DNA from: Echria macrotheca
Lineage: Eukaryota > Ascomycota > Sordariomycetes > Sordariales > Schizotheciaceae
Reading direction: 5' to 3'
Assembly: GCA_030411725.1 (NCBI GenBank)
Contig: MU839831.1
Span: 1,736,001 to 1,800,000 of the forward strand
Length of the DNA: 64,000 nt
Position numbers and translations under genes: made by a program. Shown here in pieces: positions 1-11,291 of the stretch (position 1 is its first letter; each line of letters begins with the position of its first letter). The notes beneath the pieces were generated by a model that did no database searches, was not told the origin of the DNA, and saw only the letters and a list, made by a program, of their open reading frames with translations.

Positions 1-1350
1 CTGATATGTCAAAACAATGTGCTTACGAGCTTGTCGAGACAGTGGTGGTACAGCCGATACTTCATGTATCCTGAAGAAGCGGTTCTTCCAAGTCGACCAG
101 GGCGTCCAGCAAGACGACCATGGGGAACAAGACTGGGTTTTCGAAAACCGGTCATGGGTATGAGAGAATTTGTTCTTGGTGTTGACCGCATCTTGTGCTC
201 CGATGATGCCAAAGGCTTTGTGACTCACCAGTACCTGCCGAGGACAGAGTTGTGTCGAACATAGAAACGAAGATCACCACCTAATACGTGTCCGGAGCCT
301 CGGTACTCGCACGTTTTCCTGTCCCAGATGTTAGACTTGACAGTTCGATATGAGTACTCTGTACCTGTACGCCGTTTCTCAATCCTGAGTCGTGGGCCTG
401 GAAACGTTGAAAACAGAGGCTTTGAAGGAACAGTTCATTCGCTATTAGCTCGTCAGATCTGACGACGTCAGGGTTGTTTGCATCAGATAGCCAACAACAA
501 AGGCTGGAAGGCTGTTACTGTAGCCGGCTATAGCTTCAAGACCGTTGGCCAAGGTAACATTTGATCGGCTTGGCATTGTCGGATGGAATCGACAGGGAAA
601 TCGGCAGCCCTGCTTCTTCTGGTGGGCGCTCGCGGTGACACACACCGGATCCTGCACCGCCAATAGCTGGGGAATACCGACATGCAAGGCAAGGGCTGTG
701 TCTCCAGGCACCGCGCTGAGTGCCGGCATGCCGCCCCCGCCAAAAGTGACACCAATAATACGGCGCGCGGAGGATCGAGGGGTGTGCCGCAGTCGGGCAT
801 GTTGGGAGCGATGCTGAATGAAAAGCGCTGTTGGCAAGTCTGTGGCATCTGAAACAGTCTGCCGGGTGTCGTCCTGCAGGGGCTGATGGAGGGTTGGAGC
901 GAGTGCCCGGGAGGGTGTCGAGCTTCCCGGAGGTGGCTCAGCTGCCACCGTCGGTCACTGGAAGCGGCGGCCTCGTGACGACGGGCTCTCTCCGCGTCTT
1001 CGACGGCGCTCCATTCTGGGGAGTCTCAGCACCTGCTAGGTCCGATGATAGACTTGCGGTGGATCTTTTACTCGCCCCGGAAACACGCTTACGACGAATG
1101 GACCATACTGATCACGTCGCACTCGCCCATCTCGATCTTCTGAGTTGTGAAATCTGACCTTGAGCCTCGGCCGTGACGTACAGCCTTTCCCGAGCCTGCT
1201 AGCTATATACCTAGGAACCGCCAGCAAGTACGCCTCGCTGCTGTCCTGACACTAGGCAACCTTGTCGGAGTCCGTATAAGAGCCCGGGAGTCGCCGCTGG
1301 CTGCCGCGTCTGTAACCCTTCTTCCCCTATTCCCTATTCGGACCTGATTG
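1..1350. other. Left-edge non-coding stretch
   Basis: No open frame here looks like protein: those present are short, lack continuity across possible splice sites and overlap one another on both strands. The right part is presumably the promoter and 5' leader of the NLR-type gene. I see no repeat or RNA gene. Confidence 0.5.
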
Positions 1351-1540
1351 ATGGTCGGCAGTGAGAACCACCCCACGGCACTTGTCGACCCCAGCCGCGC
1401 GAGAGCAAGCATGGTACGTGTTTCCTTTTGGATATTGTGTTAGAAACGCCCCTTTTGGCCACCCTCCTTTCTGTTCGTCCCTTAGACTCATCTGCGAGTG
1501 CGGACCGTGCCGGGTTGCAGCAGCTCCCACTTACATCCGA

Positions 1541-4500
1541 ATGCATGCAGAGGGAAGGTATAATGACAAGCTAACAAGCCGGAATAAGGGGTCCATCAAT
1601 AAGGACATTGCTCGATATGAGCTTACAGCCGTGTACAAACACCCCCAAGCCAAGGCAGACATTGTGCTCGTCCATGGTCTCAACGGGAATCCGGTCAAAA
1701 CATGGACTGCGCCCAAGAATGGAGTGTATTGGCCGACGGATCTACTCCCAGCCTCGCTGAAGGACGAGCATGCCAACGTATTAGTGTACGGGTACAACGC
1801 TGATGTCTACTCGAGCAAGAAAGACCAGAGCCCCAGCGCCAACTTTATCCACATGCACGCCCAGAGCCTCATCACATCGCTCACGCAGTACCGCAAGAGC
1901 GAAGGCACCGAGCATAATCCCATCATCTGGGTAGCTCACAGCCTGGGCGGCATTCTGACGAAACGGGCGCTGCTGTACTCGAACGACGTGCGGGCGCACC
2001 ACCAGGAGGATTTCCGGTCGATATTTGTGTCGACATATGGCATCATTTTTCTGGGGACGCCGCATAACGGGTCCAACCTGGCCGGCTGGGGTCGTGTCCT
2101 GCAGTACATGTCCGACGCGGTCATCCCGAGGCGCTTTTTCGAGACGGAGCCGATACTCTTGAGGACGTTGAAGAAGGACAACGAGACGCTGCAGAGCATC
2201 AACAACCACTTCCTCGACATTTATCAGAGGTTTAGGATACACATGGTTCACGAGAACCACACGACGGATGTCAAGGGGACAAAGTGAGGTTTTCTACGTT
2301 TGTGTCAACGGTATCACACTAACGATGCAAGGGTCTATGTTGTGGACGCCGCCTCGGCAAGCCCCCAGATGCCCGGTGTTACGTATTACGGCATCGAAGC
2401 CAACCACTCGGGCATGTGCAAGTTCGAGAGCGAGAACGCCCCTGGGTATCGGAACATATCCACGGCCATTCGCGAGTGGGTCGCCGAGTCTCCCCCAGTT
2501 GTCCAGGTTCGCTGGGAGGTCGAGGAGGACGAACGCAGAATGCGAGCCAGCCTGGAGACTTATGAACGGACGCGATCCTATGTAGGTTACCTGTACTTCT
2601 GTCTGATTCAAGCGGGGACTAACAGACGAAACAGCGCAGAGTCACCGCTCCGGATACACAACCCCAGGCGATTGGTAGGTTACAGCGAAACACCCTCGGC
2701 TGGTCCCGTCAACACAAGCGAACGTCACTCCAACTCGAGGTGGAGGAGTTGGATGATGACTGGGCTGTCGGAACCTCACAATCTCACTCATTTTGTTAAG
2801 GGATTCTGGCTGATATTTCTTGTCGGGTTGTAGTGGAGAGCAGCAGCAGGAGCAGTTCCAACAATGAGATTGTTATTCAAGAGAGACCCCTGGCGGTCAC
2901 CACGACGTCGGCACCTGCTACGATATTGCCGGAGCCCGTGGTAGAGTCGCCGAGCCGAAGCCAGCTACTGATAGAAGCTCCGCCGTCAAGGGTCGATTCG
3001 ATACCTAGACAACAGAGTACAGAGAGTCCGCTGTTTATCCACCCCGAAAAGTTCCGGCCGAATTCTTTCTTTATCGGGCGCGAGGACGAGCTGAGAGGAC
3101 TACACGAGATGCTCATGGATCGCAAGCGTCGATCCGAAGGAACCTCGGCTGTGCTGATCCAGTGCATGCCCGGCGGCGGAAAGACGCACCTGGCTCGTCA
3201 GTACGTCTTCCAGCACAGGGACGACTACCCGGGCGGCGTGTACTGGGTCCGGGCGAAATCCCGCAGAGAGATGGAGTACTGGTACTGGCGCATCGCCAAG
3301 AACGAGGCTCTTCGGGGTCTGATCGAGCAGCGAGACCGGGACGAGCTCCGGGATCCCAAGCGCATCGTCCAGGTGGTGCGCAAGTGGCTCAACAGCCAGT
3401 CGGGCTGGCTGATGGTTCTGGATGGCGTCCAGTTCGACACGCCCGGTCTGCACGAGTTCATCCCGGACGCGAAGCATACAAGCATGATTTACACGTCGAC
3501 CGAGGGCGCCGTCACGGGCGATCCGCGATTTGACAATCCGCAGGTCATGAAGCTCGGCTCGCTGACGGCGAAGCAGGCGCAGGATCTGTTGCTGCTCGAG
3601 ATGGACAAGAAGCCGCCGTGGAACCCGGACGACGAGGCCAAGGCGCTCGAGCTGGTGCAGCTCATGGAGCGGCTGCCGCTGATGATTCATGTCGCTGCTC
3701 AGCACTTGAAGGCGACCAAGGAGCCGCTGTCGCGATATCTGAGGTCGTACAGGAGTCGGCCCAAGGCGGGCGGGTTGCCGGCGTATAGGGCTGTGAGGGA
3801 GCAACTGGAGCACCGGGGCTCGAACGCCGCTCTGAACTTGATATCGTTGCTGGCATTCTTTGACCAGCATATCCCGGTGGAGATGGTGTCGATGGGTACG
3901 TATCTGAGAACTTTACCTCAGACCAACGCTGACCCTGCTCAGGTCTTTCGGCTCTGGACAAGATCACGCCGATCAAATCGTGCGACGCCTCGCACAGAAA
4001 GACGAACCTCAGCAACACACTGAGAACACTGATTGCGTTCGCGCTGATCGAGAGGACAGAAAGCGACGATATCGCGTCATCGAGCTCGCGCAGCTCCAAG
4101 AAAAGCTTCGACAAGCACGTAGACTACCTCGACCTCCTCCACATCCACAGCGTGGTGCAGGCCTTCTTCATGGACACGCTGCACGAGGAACGACAAGTCC
4201 ATTTCTGGCTCGAGCGCGCCACGGCCATCTGGTGCCGCTCGTACGACGAGGCCGAGAAGCGCGTGCAGGAAGACGCCCGCGTTGGACTTCCTGACGACTT
4301 TCGCCGGTTTTCCATCCATGGCGAGAAGCTACTCCAAAACATCGGCCGGTTCGAGCGCAAGTACCCCGAGGTGCTGTCCAAGGCGCGTAGGGACGTCGAG
4401 GTCCGCCAGGGCAAGATCCAGTCCCGCATCGACGAGCTCTCGCATGCCCTGCAGGCACAGATCGTCAGCGGGTCGACCGAGGAGCTGCCCGCGTCCGTGT

Positions 4501-6554
4501 TTGACCGCGCCAGCAGTTTGTCCGAGACCGACTCGGCCGCGACGATGCCCAGCCACCACGAGAGCCAGAATAGCTGGGAGCCTGAGTTCTCCGGGGACGG
4601 CGAGAGTCCGGATCCGCTCCGGTCGCCCCCTGCCATGTTCGATTCGACGGCCCCTCCTGAGAGCCCGACCGAGTGGCAGACTGCGCCGTACCCGTTCACG
4701 CCGCTGATGCCGGCGCCGCCGGTGCCGGAGGATGATGACGAACGGACCGTGATTCTCCCGTCGGCCGCCGTAGACAACACCTCGGGCTGGGACACAGAGC
4801 CCCCACACCGCGATGACCGCTTCATTTCGCAGAACGAATACGAAGACTGGCAGGAGATAATCCCCAACCACCGCGTGATCAAGCGCCACGAGTCGCGGCG
4901 GTACCACGACCGCGCCGGCGCCTGGCGCGACAAGACGGTGAGCGACCCGCGCATAGGCGTGAGCAAGGACCTAGCCACGGGTTCCCTGTCCAACCGGCGG
5001 ACCGACTCGCGCTCGCCGAGCCGGAATAATTATCAGCAGGTAACGGCCCGCAGCGACGCCGAGATGGAGCTCAACAAGATAAGGCAGACGCAGCCGGGTG
5101 CCTCGCCCGACCTGACCCTCGGCCCGAATATCGGTCAACCGGCGCGGCCCAAGTATCTGCTGCTGGGGAAGAATAGCTACGCGTCCCCTAGCGTGCTCGC
5201 GCAAAAGGGATTTGTGTCAGAGACGGATATGCCGACGGTGGCGCCGGTGCCGCTGTTCACGAGCGGGATCGCGCAGATCATGTCGTCGCCGAAGAGCTGG
5301 ACGGCGGCTACTGTTAAGCGACTTAAACAGAATGTCCTGCCTTCTTCAAAGTCGGCCGCGCCGGCGCCGACGATGACGACGGCACCCGTCTCACCTGTGG
5401 TTGGCACAACAACCTCACAAGAGGACGGGCCTCCTCCTCTTCCGGGGGGAGGTCCGATCTTCCGCGGCAGCCGCACGGCCAATTCCAGTCCCGCGAATAG
5501 GTCTTTGCCTTTTTCGCTGCCGCCGCCCCCTCTGGTGGCCGATGATTTGTTTTCCCGGCCGTCGGCTGCTGCTGCGATCCGTCGCTGGGATACGAATGTG
5601 TATCACCCCGGCTTGGGTCTGGGTCTCTCCCGGCTCGAATCTTCAGGGGTTGATGGGGCCGATCAGGATCATCATCCATTGTCGTTCTCGTATCCTACGC
5701 TGATGCCTGTACGGTCCTCTGGTCCACCGTCAGGGCCGCCGCCGATCTGGATTCGTCAGCCTCCTGGGGGATATTCTTCCCAGCCTGCGTCGCATCATTC
5801 GACTACGCCGCCTGAGCAGCAGCAGCAGCAGTTTTCTGGAAGGCGACAAGGTGGAGTGGGGGTGGGGATAGGGACGGCGCACTCCTCGCCACTGGCTGGT
5901 TCTATAGAGTCACCTGTGAATGTTGGCGGCGGCGGCGGTGGTGGTCCTGGTGGTGGTGCCTTGCTCCCGCCGACGACGACGACGACACGGTTCCTGACCA
6001 CCACGCACAGTCGACGTCCCTCACATACCGAGACGGAACCGTCGCCGCCGAGGGGGAGGGATGTGTTCTTTCCCGAGGTGGATACGAGTTATTCGAGGTG
6101 GGAGATGCTTCATGGCCATGGCCATGGGCAGAATCAACAACGGACTACTACTAGTTCTACTACACAGTCTAATAGGGCGGGACTGGGATTACTGTCCAGG
6201 GGAGGGAGGGAGTTCCCTGTACTGGATGGTGTTGGTGTTGGTGTTGTTGGTGGCGAGCAGATGGTCAGGACTGGGTCCGGCGGAAGCGGGAGTGTCGCTT
6301 CGGGGTCGGCTTCGGCCTCGGGTTCGGGTGGGATTAGACTTGGGTCGGGGCATATGGTCGAGTTTGGGACGGCTGGTACTAGAGCTAGCAGTCCCAGTCC
6401 CGGGGGGAGTCCTGTTGTTGGGTCTGAGCCGCCTGGACCTGGACCTGGACTTGGAAGTGGGAGTTTATATGGGAATGTGAATGGGAATACAAGGGGCAGG
6501 GGGTTGTTGAGGGGACGGGCGAGGGGGGGGAGGAGGAGTTCGTCGTCTGGGTGA
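1541..6554 (+). CDS. Fungal NOD-like receptor: alpha/beta hydrolase - NB-ARC - helical region - long disordered tail
   Basis: Five exons: 1541-2283, 2332-2581, 2635-2674, 2834-3895, 3943-6554 (1568 residues). The N-terminus is a serine-hydrolase (SESB/DUF676-type) domain: oxyanion motif HGLNG near residue 45, nucleophile elbow AHSLGG with Ser about 134, probable Asp 253 (VVDAAS) and His 273 (NHSGMCKF). An NB-ARC STAND NTPase follows, with entry motif FIGREDEL, P-loop GGGKTH (Lys about 461) and Walker-B-like LMVLDG (Asp about 541). A helical stretch (about 700-885) resembles the region after NB-ARC in other fungal NLRs. The remaining 680 residues are Pro/Ser/Gly/Thr-rich with a short polyGln and polyGly, and show no WD, ankyrin or TPR repeats. 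In this family ligand sensing drives NTPase oligomerisation and activates the N-terminal effector, often in non-self recognition; that role is inferred. An alternative start is ATG 1351 with an intron 1414-1552, which keeps frame and gives 1585 residues. Exon borders are hand-derived. Confidence 0.85.
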
Positions 6555-7261
6555 TTGGTTACCTCACCCTTCTCTTCTTTTATTTTTTATTTTTCTCTTT
6601 TTCTTTTCTATTTTCCTGTTGTTCACTAGGGTTGGGTTTTTGGATATTTTGGACATGGGACGTGGACATGGGACATGGGAAAGCAAGCACCAACAAAATA
6701 TTCTTCTTCTGGAGTGCTCGGTCTGGAGGAGGAGCAGGATGATACATACCTACTAATACCCCTTTACCCTTTCCTCCTTTTTCTTCCCCTTGTTTTTCCT
6801 CTTTCTTTTCGTCCCTGGGAGATCTGGGAGATCTGGGAGGAGAAATAATGGTACCTGCATATGCATACAGAGATTTTGGTGGAAAAAGTTTACATTGTAC
6901 GGGAACATCAGCATCATCATCATCATCATCATCAGACTGGAGCTTGGAAGTGTAACAACAACAACAATATACAAGGAAGGCAGGACAGGGCAGGCGTTTA
7001 TCGGATTCATTGTCATTGGGGAGTATACAAAACATTCTATTCACACATGCATACATAGCATTAGCAACAACCAGCAGGCAGAGAATAAAAAAGATTTACC
7101 ACATTCACTGACCAACACAACAAGCATCACTTGCAATTCCTCTCGAGTTTGAATCTTCAACACAACCACAGGTTCTTCTTTCTCACTTTCTAATTCACAA
7201 CCCAACCACACACCACAAATCCCCCACCACAGTCCCCCCCTCCCCCTAACAATACCGTCCG
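6555..7261. other. Convergent 3' region between the NLR and GGA genes
   Basis: Non-coding and T/C-rich on the left, A/C-rich on the right; presumably overlapping 3' UTRs of two convergent genes. It contains a CAT trinucleotide run. No other structure was seen. Confidence 0.5.
6912..6933. repeat. (CAT)n microsatellite
   Basis: Seven consecutive CAT units plus one base, in the intergenic region between the convergent NLR and GGA genes. Confidence 0.9.
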
Positions 7262-9335
7262 TCATGCAATGCTAAACTCAGGAATCTCACCCATCTCCAA
7301 CCTGCCCTCCTCCCCAACCTTATACGACACCCTCCACCTCAACTTGATAGCCCTCACCTTCTCGCTCCTATTCCCCGCATGAAACACACTAATAGCCTGC
7401 GTGACGCCGGCGCTCTGTTTCGGCGCCAGACTCCTCCCCGTCTGCGGGGTGAGTTTCAATTCATAGCCCTATGACTTCTCATTAGCTGCAAGACTCAAAA
7501 AATACAGACTCCCTCCAAAAATATTTACCTTGGTCACGGCAAGCTGGAAATGCAACTCCGACACGGGCTGGGCGGTATTATTGCTAAACGAAAACACGAG
7601 ATTGATCGACGGCGAGCTGTCGACGGACCGGTTCGCGAGCATGTCGATCTTGAGACTGCTGTTGCTGACCTGCGCGCGCTGCTCCCTCGGTAGGGACGGG
7701 GGCGCCTCTGGGGGTAATGCTGACGAGAAGGACCACTCGTCGTCGTCGCTCGCTGGCGGGACGGGAAGCGCCTTGGAGGATAACGAACCGAGAGCCGCAA
7801 AAGGGTCTTCTGCTACAGGTTTTGCCGGAGGCGGCGAAAAGGCCGATCTCCCCGACACTGGTGGCTGTGGCGTCGTGGGCTTGGATCCGGGGGCTGAGGT
7901 AAACGAAGAGAACTGTGAGAAGGAGGAGGCTGCTGGAGGTGGTGTTGATGTCGAGATAGGTCCTTTCGCGCTGCTGTTCTGTGTCACCGACGAGAGAAGC
8001 GGTCCACCGGGGATATCTAGAACCGTTAGTATGGCCCCAAGAGAGCTCAACAAGGAGTTCATACTCGTATTGGCACCAAATCCCAATGCAATACCACCCG
8101 ACTGTCCGAATGACCCACTATCCCCTATCGAAAGCCCAAGAAGATCGTTTTCAACTCCAGTCGTCTGGGACCCCCCTTGAGCCGGAGAGGCCCCATTTGC
8201 GTCGGCATCCCCATCGAGATCGATAAGTGAGAGCTCATTCGCAGCGCTCTTACCGCTACCAGAAGCGGCCGTCTGAATCGGCGCGCCGGCGGCTATCCTG
8301 TTTGCGCCGTCGATATCCCCCCTCTTCAATAGCTTATACCTCTCGACCGTCCGGTGTATGCTATCGTTGATCTCGAGCAGTTTCGCCACCGCCTCATGGT
8401 CATCCGACTCCTCCTCGCACATCTTCTGGATCTTGGGCTGCGCGCTGGACAGGGCGGCCGCGAGTTCCGAAAAGACGTCGCCGTCCGTCATCTTGTCGCC
8501 CGGTTTGAAATGCGCTAATCGCTCCTCGAGCAGTCTTGCCTTTTGCTGGATCTTGCCAACCTCCTCGGCCGCCTTCGCGCGATAGTCCACCTTGGAGCGG
8601 GTGTCGTAACCGGCCATGACCTTCATCAAATGGTTGGCTTCCCGGAGGTCCTCGGGCGTGCCTCTCCGAATAAGCTCCTGGAGCTTGGCCGACTGCGCCT
8701 CGCGCTCCTCTTCCTCCATCTCTTCGGCCGACTTCAAGTTCTGCGACATACATTAGCAAAAAGAGCGCATGCGACACAGCGCGACATACATCACTCGGGT
8801 TCAACACGGCGGCATCCTCCCTCCTAACCTCGGGGAACGTATACCCCTTGAAGCTCAGGAGGCGGTGCATATCCCGAATAAAACCCAGGTCCTCCTTGTA
8901 CCGGCTGGTCTCGCAGATGGTGCCGCGCCATTCTTCAATGGCCTCGAGGATCTTGAGCTGGACGCGCGAGGCGCGGATCGGGGGGCGCTCGGGGAAGCGG
9001 CGGACGAGCTCGTTGAGGAACTCCTTGGTGCTGATCTGGAGGTGGAAGGGGTAGCCGCAGTTCTTGACGCAGATGTCGAGCAGGTTCAGCGCGAGCAGCG
9101 ACACGTTGGGGTTGCGGTGGTTGATCAGGTTGACGATGGCCATGGCGGCCTCGCGCGGGGTCGAGCCCTTCTTGGCGTTGATGAGGTCGGCGATCTCGAG
9201 ATTGAGCGCGAGGTTGGGCTCGTAGTTCTCGGGGCTGCAGGCCGCCTGGATGAAGCGCTGCAGTTGCGAGGGCGCCGGCTGGCCGAGGTCGCCCCAGCGA
9301 TCCCTGGCCGCGTAGCGTGCGGACGCTGCCTCCAT
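7262..9335 (-). CDS. GGA: GGA-type clathrin adaptor (VHS-GAT-GAE)
   Basis: Three exons: 9335-8790, 8740-7529, 7468-7262; introns of 49 and 60 nt restore a single frame (654 residues). GGA proteins are monomeric adaptors recruited by Arf-GTP to the trans-Golgi, where they sort cargo to endosomes. A VHS domain fills about residues 15-150. A GAT helical region, which binds Arf and ubiquitin in the family, lies at about 195-290 and includes ELIRRGTPEDLREANHLMK. A Ser/Pro-rich hinge follows. A C-terminal GAE beta-sandwich begins near SLKIDMLANRSVDSSP and is completed by the last exon (GYELKLTPQTGR onward). The start is the first ATG before the VHS domain. The gene is divergent from TSR3 and convergent with the NLR. 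Filamentous fungi usually carry one GGA gene, so I do not choose between GGA1 and GGA2. Confidence 0.93.
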
Positions 9336-9860
9336 GGTGGGAGGGGGAGGGGGGTGCTGACGAGCTCGAGCTCGAGCTTCAGAGGACTCGTCGTGGTGTT
9401 GCTGTCGCTGGTCTGATCGGGGCACCGGCACCTGGAAGGGGATCCAGACTGGCCCGTACAACGAGGCCACCTGCGATGGTTCCGAGTCTGGGCTGCGGCC
9501 GGGGGTGTGGTGGTGTGGTTCGGCGGTCGGGCTGAGAGTAGGATGGCTTTGGTGCATTTGGACGGCAGGCCTGTCGCCAACCAGCGTTGCACTGAAATAA
9601 CCCGTTATCCCGATAAGTCGAGGTGCTGGAAAGGCTGTCACCTCACTAACCGGCTGCGTATTGGCCAGAGTGTCGCCTTGCGCCCACGAGGTGGGGTGGA
9701 AAGAAAGATGCTTCCATGCGGGGAGAGGTGGGGGAAATTTTGGGCGCTATGCCTCTATCAACCCCACCATCACTGACGCACTTGAAGCCTTTCAAGTTGA
9801 AGGCTTGATCAGTTCACGACCACGCCCGAAATCAAAAGATCAACCTTCTAACCAAACATC
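9336..9860. other. Shared divergent promoter of GGA and TSR3
   Basis: 525 bp between two start codons pointing away from each other. It must hold both 5' leaders and core promoters. No specific operator is claimed. Confidence 0.6.
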
Positions 9861-11060
9861 ATGGTTCGCCATAAGAAAGACAACTTCTCCTCCCGGGGCA
9901 AGCACATCCATCGCGGCCCGCCCCGCAACGCGCGTCGACCAGGCACCGACGACAACGACAACGCCGACAGCGCTGCCACATCCAACGGCCCCCGCCGTCC
10001 CCCCTTCAAGGCAGCCTGCTGGGACCTGGGCCACTGCGACCCGAAGCGATGCTCGGGCAAGAAGCTGATGAAGCTCGGCCTGATGCGCGAGCTGCACCTG
10101 GGCCAGCGCCACGCCGGCGTCATCATCACGCCCAACGGCAAGCAGACGGTCTCGCCCGCCGACGCGCCGCTGCTCGACCAGTTCGGCGCCGCCGTCGTCG
10201 AGTGCTCGTGGGCCCGCACCGGCGAGGTCCAGTGGTCCAAAGTCGGCGGAAAATGCGAGCGCCTGCTGCCCTATCTCGTCGCCGCCAACACGGTCAACTA
10301 CGGCAAGCCCCTACGACTAAACTGCGTCGAGGCGCTCGCTGCCGCGTTTTTCATATGTGGCCATCCCGACTGGGCGCGGGAGATCCTGGCGCCCTTCTCA
10401 TACGGCGAGGCCTTCCTCGAGATTAACGATAGTCTGCTGAGGCGGTATGCGGCGTGCGAAGACGAGGCGGGGGTCAAGCGGACAGAAAAAGAGTGGATGG
10501 AACAGCTGGAGCGGGAGTACGCCGAGAATAGGGAGGGAGGCGACTCCAACGACATCTGGGTGAACACGAATCGGAGGGCGCCGGTGAAGTCTAGCGACGA
10601 TGAGGAAGACGAGGAAGACGACAGTGACGAGGAGGAGGAGGAGGAGGAGGGAAGCGTCGATGGTATCTATCTCGGGACCAAGCCACCAGCACCACAACCA
10701 CAGCCGAAAGACCCCTACGCCATCTCCTCAGAAGAGGAAGAAGAAGAGGACGACGATGCCGAGATGGAGGCCATTCGTCGCAAGATATTAGCATCCAAAC
10801 CGTTTGCCGCCAAGGAGGAGGAGAAGGATAAAAAGGCGCCCGAGACGATACCCAAACCCCAGCCGAATCGATTCAAGCCGGACTCAGATGCCGAGCCGGA
10901 CTCGGATAATGGGTCGGACAATGACGAGTTCGACAATATCATCGCCGCCACACCGGTGACGGATCGGTTAGGTCTCAATAAGCTGGAAAAAGAGCGTGCC
11001 AGCGCCACTACGTCAAGGACTTTCTCCTCAGCTTCCGTGTCGGCGCCGAAAAGGCGATGA
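9861..11060 (+). CDS. TSR3: 18S rRNA aminocarboxypropyltransferase Tsr3
   Basis: Single exon, 399 residues. Tsr3 transfers the 3-amino-3-carboxypropyl group of S-adenosylmethionine to the hypermodified m1acp3-pseudouridine of 18S rRNA, a late cytoplasmic step of 40S maturation. The conserved N-terminal block DLGHCDPKRCSGKKL sits at about residues 54-70, and the SPOUT-like core continues through QWSKVGGKCERLLPYLVAANTV-type sequence, a NYGKPLRLNCVEALAAA block and an FSYGEAFLEIN block to about residue 215. The rest is a highly acidic Asp/Glu tail, common in fungal Tsr3 and probably disordered. The first residues (MVRHKKDNFSSRGKH) are basic. The ATG at 9861 is the first in frame and fits the family. 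Confidence 0.95.
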   Translation: MVRHKKDNFSSRGKHIHRGPPRNARRPGTDDNDNADSAATSNGPRRPPFKAACWDLGHCDPKRCSGKKLMKLGLMRELHLGQRHAGVIITPNGKQTVSPADAPLLDQFGAAVVECSWARTGEVQWSKVGGKCERLLPYLVAANTVNYGKPLRLNCVEALAAAFFICGHPDWAREILAPFSYGEAFLEINDSLLRRYAACEDEAGVKRTEKEWMEQLEREYAENREGGDSNDIWVNTNRRAPVKSSDDEEDEEDDSDEEEEEEEGSVDGIYLGTKPPAPQPQPKDPYAISSEEEEEEDDDAEMEAIRRKILASKPFAAKEEEKDKKAPETIPKPQPNRFKPDSDAEPDSDNGSDNDEFDNIIAATPVTDRLGLNKLEKERASATTSRTFSSASVSAPKRR

Positions 11061-11291
11061 ATTAAGAAAGAAAAGTTACCATTGTCAATGTAGATAGATG
11101 TAAACATAAAAGTGGGAGTTATATTATACATAGACTAATACATGAAGAAGCGGCACTCTCGGTTCAGGAGAACGATGAGAGCTGCCATCTATGCATACAC
11201 CTCTGGGGAACATCTAGGTACCACCCACTCCACCGACTCTATCCAACACCCGCGTCTTTTATATATATACCACACTCATGCAGTTACCATC

